From: Nitrospirota bacterium
Lineage (GTDB): Bacteria; Nitrospirota; Thermodesulfovibrionia; Thermodesulfovibrionales; JdFR-85
Length of the DNA stretch: 43,390 nt
Direction of reading: 5' to 3'
Assembly: GCA_035873375.1 (NCBI GenBank)
Contig: JAYWMQ010000032.1
Coordinates: 1 to 43,390, forward strand
The translations under genes were made by a program, and so were the position numbers. Shown here one piece after another: positions 15,135-23,417 of the stretch. The stretch's first letter is position 1. Each line of letters opens with the position of its first letter. Under the pieces are notes generated by a model. That model searched no databases and was not told the origin of the DNA. It worked only from the letters and a program-made list of their open reading frames with translations.

Positions 15135-17105
15135 ATGGAATGTCATAAAACAGAGAAGATAATTTCAGGTATTCAGAGGATAGTCCTTGTAGGGAATCCC
15201 AATGTGGGCAAGAGCGTTATCTTTGGTTTCCTTACAGGCAAGTACGTTACGGTTTCTAATTATCCGGGAACGACGGTCGAGATATCCCAGGGCAATATCA
15301 ACCTTGAAGGTAACAAGTTCCTTGTAATTGATACTCCGGGTGTGAATAACCTGATACCCATGAGCGAGGATGAGAAGGTTACAAGGGACATCCTGCTTTT
15401 AGAGAGACCCTTTGCAGTAATTCAGGTGGCGGATTCCAAGAACCTCAAGAGGACCCTGATGATAACCTTACAGTTATCGGAGATGGGCCTGCCCCTTGTC
15501 CTGGACCTTAATATGGAAGATGAGGCCATGGACAGAGGTGTTCAGATTGACAAGGAGAGGCTGAGGGAATTGCTCGGTATTGACGTAGTCGGTACTGTTG
15601 CTCCAAGAAGAAAAGGGGTTAAAGAGCTAAAGGAGTGCATCCTCAGGGCAGCCATACCAAAGATAAAAGTTGTCTATGACGCTCTGATAGAGGAATATAT
15701 TGAGAAGATAACCTCGCTGCTTCCTGAATCAGGGGTTTCTAAAAGGGCGATTGCCTTGATGATCCTTGCAGGAGATGAGAGCCTGAGGAGTTGGCTGAAA
15801 CTCAAGCTTTCTGATGAAGTGATCGAGGAGATAGAGAGGCTGAGGGATGAGTGTCAGGCCCATTATCCAAAACCCCTGGGTTTGATTATTCATGAGACAA
15901 GATATCGTTATGTCAAAAGCATAACCGATGAGGTCTTAACAAAGGTGCAGGCAAGCAGGGGCAGGCTTGGTCTCTTTCTGGAGAGGGTAAGCATGGACCC
16001 CATCTGGGGCCTTCCGGTTTTCCTTGCTGTATTGTATCTGTTGTACGAGTTTGTTGGTGTTTTTGGAGCAGGCACCCTGGTGGATTTCTTTGAGAAGGTC
16101 ATTTTCGGCCGCTATCTGAACCCAATGGTGATAAAACTCGTGGATGTGCTGTTGCCGGTACCCTTTCTGCGGGACATGCTTGTGGGGGAGTATGGTGTTG
16201 TTACAGTGGCGTTAACCTATTCCATTGCCATCGTGCTTCCTATTACCGCGACATTTTTCATCGCTTTTTCAATCCTTGAGGACAGTGGATACCTGCCGCG
16301 TCTTGCCATCATGAGTAACCGGATATTTAATCTCATCGGCCTTAACGGCAAGGCCATCTTACCCATGATACTTGGGCTTGGCTGCGGGACCATGGCAGTT
16401 ATGACCACGAGAATACTGGAAACAAAGCGGGACAGGATAATTGCCACATTTCTCCTCGCCCTGGCCGTTCCCTGCTCGGCTCAGCTTGGCGTGATTCTTG
16501 GAATGCTGGGTGCCCTTTCATTTAAGGCTACCGTAATATGGATAGGTGCGGTTTTGGGTGTTCTTTTTGCTGCAGGTTTTCTTGCATCAAAGGTTGTTCC
16601 GGGAGAGAAGACCGAGTTTTTTCTTGAAATACCGCCTATAAGAATGCCGGGGTTGTCAAATGTATTAATAAAGACCGTTGGCAGAATCGAATGGTACCTG
16701 AAGGAGGCGGTTCCACTCTTCATTCTTGGTACCCTCGTATTGTTCTTTCTTGATAAATTCACACTCCTTGGCATTATAGAGAGGGGGGCATCTCCTGTGG
16801 TTCAGGGGTTTTTGGGTCTCCCTGCAAAAACAACAGGATTTTTCATCCTTGGATTTCTCAGAAGAGACTATGGTGCTGCAGGGCTTTTCAGTATGTCAAT
16901 AGCAGGAGAACTAACCCCGATACAATCTCTTGTAAGCCTTGTAACCATTACCCTGTTTGTGCCCTGTCTTGCAAACTTTTTTATGATAATCAAGGAGAGG
17001 GGGATGAAGGTTGCACTTGCTGTAACCACTATAGTCTTTATCCTTGCCTTTTTGGTCGGAGGTATGTTGAATTTTGCACTCAGGGGGCTGAATGTATCCA
17101 TATGA
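15135..17105 (+). CDS. feoB: ferrous iron transporter FeoB
   Basis: Inner-membrane Fe(II) importer with an N-terminal G domain. G motifs: GNPNVGKS (20-27), PGTT (44-47), DTPG (66-69) and N-x-x-D (126-129). The G domain is followed by the helical spacer and two Gate/nucleoside-recognition membrane regions (about 280-656) with the conserved ILPMILGLGCGTMAVMTTR and ALAVPCSAQLGVILGML segments. At 656 residues it is of the shorter FeoB type. No feoA or feoC gene is adjacent, which is unusual for a lone operon. It is preceded by a Fur-like site and followed by fur after 48 bases. Confidence 0.95.
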   Translation: MECHKTEKIISGIQRIVLVGNPNVGKSVIFGFLTGKYVTVSNYPGTTVEISQGNINLEGNKFLVIDTPGVNNLIPMSEDEKVTRDILLLERPFAVIQVADSKNLKRTLMITLQLSEMGLPLVLDLNMEDEAMDRGVQIDKERLRELLGIDVVGTVAPRRKGVKELKECILRAAIPKIKVVYDALIEEYIEKITSLLPESGVSKRAIALMILAGDESLRSWLKLKLSDEVIEEIERLRDECQAHYPKPLGLIIHETRYRYVKSITDEVLTKVQASRGRLGLFLERVSMDPIWGLPVFLAVLYLLYEFVGVFGAGTLVDFFEKVIFGRYLNPMVIKLVDVLLPVPFLRDMLVGEYGVVTVALTYSIAIVLPITATFFIAFSILEDSGYLPRLAIMSNRIFNLIGLNGKAILPMILGLGCGTMAVMTTRILETKRDRIIATFLLALAVPCSAQLGVILGMLGALSFKATVIWIGAVLGVLFAAGFLASKVVPGEKTEFFLEIPPIRMPGLSNVLIKTVGRIEWYLKEAVPLFILGTLVLFFLDKFTLLGIIERGASPVVQGFLGLPAKTTGFFILGFLRRDYGAAGLFSMSIAGELTPIQSLVSLVTITLFVPCLANFFMIIKERGMKVALAVTTIVFILAFLVGGMLNFALRGLNVSI

Positions 17106-17153
17106 GAATAACTGGATCCTGTTCAGAAACTAAAATGGGAGGGGGTACCCGTT

Positions 17154-17660
17154 ATGAAAAAGAAGCGGGAGTTAAAGAAGGTGGACCGGACAGGAAGTTC
17201 AAAGACTTCAGGCCGCATGCCTGCCCGGAAAACTGATTACGAGGAGGTTTTCAGGAATTTCCTCCAGACCAGGGGCCTGAAACTGACCAGAGAAAGAAGG
17301 GTCATCCTTGAAGAAGTATTCAAGTATCATGACCATTTCGATATTGATGAATTCTATCTGAAGGTCAGACAGGAAGGTTTAAAAGTCTCGAAGGCTTCAA
17401 TATACAGGACCTTGCCGCTGCTTCTGGAGTGTGGACTTGTGGATGAGGTTAAGACTACAGAGAGACAGGCATTTTATGAACATATCCATGGACATAAACA
17501 CCATGATCACCTCATCTGCCTCTCCTGCGGAAAAGTGATAGAGTTTTATTCACCTGCCATAGAGAGGCTCCAGGAAGAGATATGTAAAAAAAACAGATTT
17601 AAGAGTTTGAGACACATCCTTGAGATTCAGGGCCATTGTAAGGACTGTGCCGATGGTTAA
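17154..17660 (+). CDS. fur: ferric uptake regulator family repressor
   Basis: Metal-sensing transcription factor of the Fur family. The winged helix is visible (LKLTRERRVILEEVF, then SKASIYRTLPLLLECGLV as recognition helix), followed by the metal/dimer domain with HHDHLICLSCGKVIEF and a second GHCKDC. Zinc cysteines are 122, 125, 162 and 165. The N-terminal 25 residues are an extra lysine-rich extension. The likely partner is iron, given that it follows feoB in one transcript; a Zur or PerR role cannot be excluded from sequence alone. A good GGAGGGGG ribosome site precedes the ATG. Confidence 0.9.
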   Translation: MKKKRELKKVDRTGSSKTSGRMPARKTDYEEVFRNFLQTRGLKLTRERRVILEEVFKYHDHFDIDEFYLKVRQEGLKVSKASIYRTLPLLLECGLVDEVKTTERQAFYEHIHGHKHHDHLICLSCGKVIEFYSPAIERLQEEICKKNRFKSLRHILEIQGHCKDCADG

Positions 17661-17708
17661 GTTGTTGTGTTATTATAATAATCTTAAAATTCTTTAAAAC
17701 CACAATAC

Positions 17709-18605
17709 ATGAAAGAAATGAAGACCTATCTTGACTGTTTTCCCTGTTTTTTAAGGCAGGTAGTTATAGCCCTGTCCCAGGTATCAGTGGATGAGACTTT
17801 AAAGGTGGAGATACTGAAGGAGACCCTTGAGGATATCCGGGAGACTGATACTTCAAAGACCCCTGCACATGCCACTACGTTTATTCACAGGAAGATTCGG
17901 GAACTCCTTGGATGTGACCCATTCAAGGAGATAAAGCAGAGGTATAACCGGATAGCCCTCGGTCTTTATCCCAGCCTTAAGTCTCTCGTTGACGACTCCC
18001 CTGATCCGCTCTGGACGGCTTCCAGGTTGGCGATAGCGGGCAATGTGATAGATTTTGGTATTTATAAAGAGGTTGACATAGAGGCAGAGATTAACCGTTC
18101 CCTGAGGGGTGAGATTGTGTGGGATGACTATGCAGACTTCAGGGCCTCCCTGGACAGTACCGAAGAGGTGCTTTATCTTATCGACAATGCCGGAGAGATA
18201 GTCTTTGACAGGATACTGATCGAGACCATCCGGGACAGGGGGAAGAGGGTTACCGCAGTAGTAAAAGGCGGACCTGTTATAAATGATTCAACGGTAGAGG
18301 ACGCTTTTGAGGTTGGGCTTCAGGAGATATGTGAGATAAAGGACAACGGTTCAGATGCCATAGGTACCATTCTTGAGTGGTGTTCTGAAGAGTTCACGCG
18401 GCTTTTTTACGGGGCATCCCTTATAATCAGTAAAGGACAGGGTAACTTTGAGACCCTGATGAACGTGGATAAAGAGGTCTTTTTTCTTTTTCAGGCAAAG
18501 TGCGATGTGGTCTCCGGTTTCCTCGGTGTTACTAATGGTTCGATGTTGCTTGTTGAAAACAGGAAACTCTTTAGCCGCGAATCTCCACGAATGGGCACGA
18601 ATTGA
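17709..18605 (+). CDS. DUF89/ARMT1-like metal-dependent phosphatase
   Basis: A 298-residue protein of the DUF89 family, whose studied members are metal-dependent phosphatases acting on damaged or overflow phospho-metabolites. Features: N-terminal C-x2-C-x2-Q (Cys10, Cys13), GNVIDFG (111-117), LIDNAGEIVFD with Asp159/Asn160/Asp167 in the metal site, and SKGQGNFE (241-247). The last 15 residues (NRKLFSRESPRMGTN) are not family-like: they are encoded by a copy of the dispersed AGCCGC-AAT-type repeat, which also supplies the stop codon. The substrate is unknown. It follows fur by 48 bases and may be co-transcribed. Confidence 0.82.
   Translation: MKEMKTYLDCFPCFLRQVVIALSQVSVDETLKVEILKETLEDIRETDTSKTPAHATTFIHRKIRELLGCDPFKEIKQRYNRIALGLYPSLKSLVDDSPDPLWTASRLAIAGNVIDFGIYKEVDIEAEINRSLRGEIVWDDYADFRASLDSTEEVLYLIDNAGEIVFDRILIETIRDRGKRVTAVVKGGPVINDSTVEDAFEVGLQEICEIKDNGSDAIGTILEWCSEEFTRLFYGASLIISKGQGNFETLMNVDKEVFFLFQAKCDVVSGFLGVTNGSMLLVENRKLFSRESPRMGTN
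18571..18603. repeat. one-ended AGCCGC-type repeat inside DUF89 3' end
   Basis: TTAGCCGCGAATCTCCACGA and the following ATGGGCACGAATT match the dispersed repeat family seen at 23308, 24629 and 39164. It forms the final codons and stop of the DUF89 gene. Confidence 0.65.
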
Positions 18606-18644
18606 AAGTATCATTGATTACTTATTCAGATATTTGCGAATTAT

Positions 18645-18768
18645 AAACCACAGAGGCACAGAGACACGGAGATTAGAACTAATCCCAGCTTATGATATGG
18701 ATTATTAAGACTTTAAAAGTGAAAGTTCATAAATATTTTTTTTCTGTGTCTCCGTGTCTCTGTGGTTT
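18645..18768. repeat. inverted-repeat element, CACAGAGACACGGAG family
   Basis: Left end AAACCACAGAG-(GCACAGAG)-ACACGGAGA (18645-18672), right end TCTCCGTGTCTCTGTGGTTT (18749-18768). Apart from an 8-base extra unit on the left, the ends are perfect inverted copies. About 75 bases of AT-rich sequence lie between. It occupies the DUF89-tsaC gap. Confidence 0.8.
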
Positions 18769-18815
18769 AATGAAGTCTTTATTCTTAACGCTGAAAGCTT
18801 ACGGAGGTGAGCATT

Positions 18816-19430
18816 ATGGAGTATCTGAGACTCTCAAGGGCTAATGAAGAGGAGATTATTCAAAAGGCCATAGATGTGCTGAATAGAGGTGGCGTTGTTG
18901 CCTTTCCCACAGAGACCTTTTATGCACTTGGGGCAATGTATGACAAGGAAGAGGCACTTAAGAGGTTGTATGAGCTTAAGAGGAGGCCTTTTGAGAAGGC
19001 CATTCCGGTAATGATAGGTTCTACCGAACAACTCTCTCTTATAGCAACGGATGTCCCTGAAGAGGCAAGGAGGCTTACGGAGAAATACTGGCCCGGACCA
19101 CTTACCATAGTGCTGAAGGCCGGAGCAGGCCTGAGCCGCTATCTTACAGCTGGGACAGATAAGGTTGCAGTGAGGATTCCGGGAGAGTCCTTTGCCCTCG
19201 GTCTTGTCAGGAAGGCCAACTGCCCTATAACTGCTACCAGTGCAAACCCTTCGGGTGTGCCTCCAGCCGAGCATGCCCAGGCTGTACTGAAATATTTTGG
19301 TGAAACCCTGGACCTTATAATAGATGGGGGACTGACTCCGGGGGGGGCTCCCTCAACCATAGTTGAGATAGTCAAGGGTGAGGTGAAGCTGTTAAGGAAG
19401 GGCAGAATCAGAAAGATTATGCTGGATTAG
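18816..19430 (+). CDS. tsaC: threonylcarbamoyl-AMP synthase (TsaC/Sua5/YrdC)
   Basis: Makes threonylcarbamoyl-AMP from threonine, bicarbonate and ATP, the first step of the t6A37 modification in ANN-decoding tRNAs. The YrdC-fold landmarks are present: GGVVAFPTETFYALG, the KRRPFEKAIPVMI loop, YWPGPLTIVLKA, VAVRIPG, and CPITATSANPSG. At 204 residues it is the short TsaC-like form without the Sua5 domain. The ATG at 18816 is chosen because GGAGG lies eight bases upstream; the GTG at 18807 overlaps that site. Its last four bases overlap the convergent histidine-kinase gene. Confidence 0.93.
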   Translation: MEYLRLSRANEEEIIQKAIDVLNRGGVVAFPTETFYALGAMYDKEEALKRLYELKRRPFEKAIPVMIGSTEQLSLIATDVPEEARRLTEKYWPGPLTIVLKAGAGLSRYLTAGTDKVAVRIPGESFALGLVRKANCPITATSANPSGVPPAEHAQAVLKYFGETLDLIIDGGLTPGGAPSTIVEIVKGEVKLLRKGRIRKIMLD

Positions 19431-21568
19431 AATTTTTTTGTTCCACGGTCAAGAATCTCTCTTATCACAGAGAGCAGTTTTGAGCTCTGAAAGGGTTTTT
19501 TCAGGAATCCGTCTATCCATACATTGCCGACGTCTTCACTAAACCCGGTTGTTGCAATTATCTTAGTGCCGGGCTTTAACTTTCTTAGTTGTTCTATCAA
19601 CTGGGCTCCATCCATTGAGGGCATGACAATGTCTGTTATCACAAGGTCTATTTTATTTCTGTTTGCTTTGAAAAACTCAAGACCATGCAGGGGGTTATCA
19701 TATATTATTACATTAAATCCATTATGAGAGAGTGCTTCTTTAATCAGTTGAAGTATCGGAATCTCATCATCGATGACGAGTATTGTCTTAATACCGACGA
19801 CCTTTTCTATTCCTTTAGAGCTGTCTCTGAAGAACTGTTTTTTAGAGACCGGTAAATATATGTTGAATTTCGTTTCATGTCCCTTCCTGCTTTCAACCGT
19901 AATGTACCCGCGATGCTCTTTAATAATTCCATATACCATGGCAAGACCGAGCCCTGTGCCCTTGCCCTTCTCTTTTGTGGTATAAAATGGTTCAAAAATG
20001 TGTGGTAAGTGTTTCTCTGATATTCCGGTTCCTGTATCAGTAACCGTTGTGTGAATATACTCTCCACTCTTGATAGCTGCCCGAATGTCAAGACTATTAT
20101 GTTTGATCTCCACGAGTTTGGTTGCTATGGTTATTTCACCTCCGTCAGGCATTGCATCCTTTGCATTGATTATCAGGTTCATCAGTACCTGTTCTATCTG
20201 GCTTACATCGCCTTCAACAGGAGGAATAGATTTGTCCAGTTCTTTTCTGAGCACGATGTCTCTGGGAACAAGCCTTGAAACCATACTCATGGTATCTTCA
20301 ATAACAGAGTTTATTGCAAAGGGGACAGATTCAACGCTGCCTTTGCGGGCAAAACTGAGTAGCTTGGAGACCATCTGGGAGGCCTGCCTTGCAGATGTTT
20401 CAATAACCCTTACCTTGTTGGCTATTTCAGGTAAAAGTTTATCACTCAGAAGAATCAGGTCGGCATAGCCGAGGATGGCAGTTAATATGTTATTAAAATC
20501 ATGGGCTATCCCTCCAGCGAGGGTACCTATAGACTCCATCTTCTGGGAGTGCAGGAGCTGTGCCTGGAGCTGTTTCTTCTCCGTAAGATCCCGGTGAAAC
20601 GACTGTATTAATAATCTGCCGTCTATCTGTATTGCTTTTGCACTTATTTCAATGGATACTTTGTTTTCATCCTTTCCGTAATGTTCGGTTTCAAATAGCA
20701 GCGGCTCTCCATTCAGCAGCCGTTCCAGGCGTTCCCTCCACATGAGTCTGTTTTTGTCTGTGTCAGGTCCAAGGTGTTGTATGTCTGTGCCTATAAGCTC
20801 TTTTTTCTCACGTTCATAGATTTCGCATGCCCGTTGATTTGCGTCCACGATCACACCGTTATCGTTCATAATCAGTATACCGTCATTGGCGTTTTCAAAC
20901 AGGGTCTTGAGCATGGCCTCCGACTTCCTGAGGTCCCTGGTCCGTTCCTGAACTATTTCTTCAAGTTGCTGGGAATATTCCTTGAGTTTGGTTTTTTCTT
21001 TGTCGAGGTCGTATTGGAGGCTGAGTTCATTTATGAGGCTTTTTTGATGTAGGTATCTCCATATGACAGCAATAACAAAAAATGATATTAGAAAAGAATT
21101 GTTGGAAAAGAATAGTCTAAAATCGACTACTTTGTCGAAAAGCAAAATCGGGACTAAGTATATGGAGTATACAAGCGCTATTCCTAACAGAGAAAATGAT
21201 AGGTTGAGAGGTATTAAACCGAATATACAAACTACTAAAATAATCATTCCAGCATAATAGGATGATCTGTGACCTCCAAAGTCGAGTATCATGAATTCTA
21301 TCATAGTTGCAGAGACTATAATAGTGAGTATAATAATTGCGAATCGATAGTATCGATTTACTACTTTTATATTTAAGAAAAAGAAGATCAAAAGTGAGAG
21401 GGAAGCCATTACTCTATAGAACATAAATTTTTCAAAATTTTCCGGAGTGCTGACATAGTCCATGATGCCCAATATGAGGAAAAGACAAGAACCTAAGATT
21501 AAAGTGGTACTAAGCCAAAACTTGGTTAGTTCGTCGAGTTTCCTGTTTATGTATAAAGTTTTTTCCAT
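19427..21568 (-). CDS. membrane hybrid sensor histidine kinase (7TM-like, PAS, HisKA, HATPase, REC)
   Basis: A 713-residue signalling protein. Residues 17-172 contain about six hydrophobic helices, followed by a coiled coil (185-215), a PAS domain (about 217-330), a phospho-acceptor helix with GGIAHDFNN (His356), an ATPase domain (NLIINAKDAM, DTGTGI, GTGLGLAMV) and a receiver domain with DDE and the phospho-acceptor Asp646 in ITDIVMPSMDG, plus Lys in FLKKPF. All catalytic residues are present. It begins two bases after the CrtI-like gene and is therefore probably expressed with the ketosynthase operon. No separate output regulator is adjacent, so where the phosphate goes is open. Confidence 0.93.
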   Translation of the reverse strand: MEKTLYINRKLDELTKFWLSTTLILGSCLFLILGIMDYVSTPENFEKFMFYRVMASLSLLIFFFLNIKVVNRYYRFAIIILTIIVSATMIEFMILDFGGHRSSYYAGMIILVVCIFGLIPLNLSFSLLGIALVYSIYLVPILLFDKVVDFRLFFSNNSFLISFFVIAVIWRYLHQKSLINELSLQYDLDKEKTKLKEYSQQLEEIVQERTRDLRKSEAMLKTLFENANDGILIMNDNGVIVDANQRACEIYEREKKELIGTDIQHLGPDTDKNRLMWRERLERLLNGEPLLFETEHYGKDENKVSIEISAKAIQIDGRLLIQSFHRDLTEKKQLQAQLLHSQKMESIGTLAGGIAHDFNNILTAILGYADLILLSDKLLPEIANKVRVIETSARQASQMVSKLLSFARKGSVESVPFAINSVIEDTMSMVSRLVPRDIVLRKELDKSIPPVEGDVSQIEQVLMNLIINAKDAMPDGGEITIATKLVEIKHNSLDIRAAIKSGEYIHTTVTDTGTGISEKHLPHIFEPFYTTKEKGKGTGLGLAMVYGIIKEHRGYITVESRKGHETKFNIYLPVSKKQFFRDSSKGIEKVVGIKTILVIDDEIPILQLIKEALSHNGFNVIIYDNPLHGLEFFKANRNKIDLVITDIVMPSMDGAQLIEQLRKLKPGTKIIATTGFSEDVGNVWIDGFLKKPFQSSKLLSVIREILDRGTKKF

Positions 21569-21570
21569 TT

Positions 21571-22986
21571 TTAAAGTTTGTATTCTTCTTTTCTTAGAAT
21601 TAATTTTGCGGTTTCACGTCCAATATAGGCAACTCCAGATACCCCTTGGGTTTGAGCAACCCAGTGACCAGATAAATATAACCCATTTATTGAAGTGGTC
21701 TGCCGCAATTCAGGAGTGAACATTTGTGAGGGCATGCTCGCCCAGCCATAAGCAGCTCCTTGATAATTCAGGGTATACCTGTACATTGTATCAGGCGTAG
21801 CTATTTCTTTTAAAACTATATGTTGCGATAATTGTGGGATAATTTGCTCAATCCTATTTACTAAGCATTCTGACAAACTATCTTTATTGTCAATCCAGTA
21901 CTTTTTGTTTTTAAATGGAGCATTTACAAATGCCTGAACACTGTTTTTGCTGGGTGATACGCGTACCATATACCCTGTTGAATTGTTTGTACTGCCATTT
22001 TGTAAGGCGAGATACAAATCTTCTATTTTATGATGGGGCATTCCCCAGATATTTACGCCTGGGTTGGGTAGGTTGTAATATTTATCTATTCCTAAATAAA
22101 CAACAAAGACTGACAAGGAAGGAATCAGTCTGTCAAGCTTGCGTAGAAGTTCACCGTTAGTTGCCTGTTGTTCTAATAGTTTTAAAAAGGTTTGTCTTGC
22201 ATCGCAATTAGAAATTACATATTTTGACGAAATGAAGCCATCTTTTTCTAAGAAGACTCCTTTAACTTCGTTACTTTCTACCTTGATTTTCTGGACAGGA
22301 TTGGATAGTCGTAATTCACCTCCCAGTTCCTTTAGCCTGAGTGACAATATGTCAGGTAGAACTTGCATCCCACCTTTGGGATAGTACCCACCATCAAGAA
22401 GAAATTCAGTATAAATTTTTGTGCCGGTAAAGGCTGAAATTAACGATGGAGGCAATCCACCATTCCCTAAAATAGGAAGTGATAGCATTGATTTAAGTTT
22501 GTTGTCGATAAGATGTTGACTTAGTAAGTCGTTAAAAGTCATATTTCTTAAAGCTGCGAAATCGAATGGTTTAGAATCGGATAGAAAAGAGATGAAACTT
22601 TTAATACCTTTTGCTTCGTGGGGAAATAACTCTAAGAGTCCTTCTATCGTTCTGTTTATGTCTGCCCAAAAGGTTATTTTGTAATCAGGCGAGACAATAA
22701 TGTCTGAAGGGTCATGTCGTTCTATTTTTATTCTTTTGTCTAAATCTAATGTTTCCAGGATACGTTTCATATTTCCGTCTTTACGGTAACTACCAAAAGA
22801 ATGAGCAGCAGCATCAAAAGTAAAACCGTTTCTTTTAAAAGAGGTACAGTACCCCCCCGGTTTATGATGCTGTTCTGCAATTAGCACCTTCATCCCTGCC
22901 TTTGCCAGATAGCAACCGCAGACAAGGCCACCTATTCCTGCACCAATAATTATTGCATCATAATGATTATTCTTTCCACTGTTCAT
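21571..22986 (-). CDS. CrtI/CrtISO-like FAD-dependent oxidoreductase
   Basis: A 471-residue flavoprotein of the phytoene-desaturase/carotenoid-isomerase-like superfamily. The N-terminal dinucleotide site is IIIGAGIGGLVCG (12-24), followed by the GGYCTSFKRNGFTFDAAAH loop. The C-terminal FAD motif is GLYLSGHWVAQTQGVSGV. Such enzymes desaturate, saturate or isomerise long conjugated or acyl chains. It overlaps the ACP gene by four bases (ATGA) and follows two ketosynthase genes. The likely substrate is therefore an acyl or polyene chain made by this cluster and not phytoene, since no phytoene synthase is present. That substrate assignment is an inference. Confidence 0.87.
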   Translation of the reverse strand: MNSGKNNHYDAIIIGAGIGGLVCGCYLAKAGMKVLIAEQHHKPGGYCTSFKRNGFTFDAAAHSFGSYRKDGNMKRILETLDLDKRIKIERHDPSDIIVSPDYKITFWADINRTIEGLLELFPHEAKGIKSFISFLSDSKPFDFAALRNMTFNDLLSQHLIDNKLKSMLSLPILGNGGLPPSLISAFTGTKIYTEFLLDGGYYPKGGMQVLPDILSLRLKELGGELRLSNPVQKIKVESNEVKGVFLEKDGFISSKYVISNCDARQTFLKLLEQQATNGELLRKLDRLIPSLSVFVVYLGIDKYYNLPNPGVNIWGMPHHKIEDLYLALQNGSTNNSTGYMVRVSPSKNSVQAFVNAPFKNKKYWIDNKDSLSECLVNRIEQIIPQLSQHIVLKEIATPDTMYRYTLNYQGAAYGWASMPSQMFTPELRQTTSINGLYLSGHWVAQTQGVSGVAYIGRETAKLILRKEEYKL

Positions 22987-23240
22987 GTCTGATCGCTCTG
23001 TGAAAGCAATCTTTTTGTTAAATCTATTATCTGCTCAACAGTGTTGATTTCAGGTATGTCAGAGTCTCTAATGGATATCTTGTACTTTTTTTCAAGTGCA
23101 ACGGTAAGCTCGATCGCCTTGATTGAGTCAATCTCCAGGTCATCTGGCAAGTTTGTATCAGAGGTTATTTCTTCCTTCTCAAAGCCTGAAATATCCGAGA
23201 TTATCGAAATGATTTCATCTTCAATTTTTTCAGCCAACAT
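22983..23240 (-). CDS. acyl carrier protein
   Basis: An 85-residue acyl carrier protein. The phosphopantetheine attachment serine is Ser39 in DDLEIDSIKAIEL, a DSI/K variant of the usual DSL motif, with the standard four-helix pattern around it. A strong AAGGAGGA ribosome site precedes it. The I-K after the serine and the divergent sequence suggest a dedicated pathway ACP and not the housekeeping AcpP. It is translationally coupled to the CrtI-like gene and lies just after the ketosynthase genes, so it presumably carries the growing chain. Confidence 0.92.
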   Translation of the reverse strand: MLAEKIEDEIISIISDISGFEKEEITSDTNLPDDLEIDSIKAIELTVALEKKYKISIRDSDIPEINTVEQIIDLTKRLLSQSDQT

Positions 23241-23307
23241 ATAGCTTCCTCCTTATTGAATGAATTTCTTCACTGTGCCACAGATTTCCACGAACTACAT
23301 ATATTTT

Positions 23308-23417
23308 TTTAGCCGCAGATTTACGCCGATTAGCACTGAGATTTTTTTCTTTTATTATCATAGATAAATTTTTATACTTAAACCTATCCGTGTTCATCCG
23401 CGTAAACCTGCGGCTAA
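23308..23417. mobile_element. 110-bp internally deleted derivative of GxxExxY element
   Basis: Terminal inverted repeats TTAGCCGCAGATTTACGC (from 23309) and GCGTAAACCTGCGGCTAA (ending 23416) match at 17 of 18 positions. Translated on the minus strand, the interior still encodes MNTDRFKYKN at the head and KNLSANRRKSAAKK at the tail, corresponding to both ends of the GxxExxY protein at 24626-25051 with the middle removed. Its end provides the stop codon of the ketosynthase gene (TAG at 23414-23416). It behaves like a miniature non-autonomous element. Confidence 0.78.

Noticed and set aside
21571-22986. Carotenoid pathway assignment for the CrtI-like gene
   Set aside because: No phytoene synthase, cyclase or prenyltransferase is near; neighbours are ketosynthases and an ACP.
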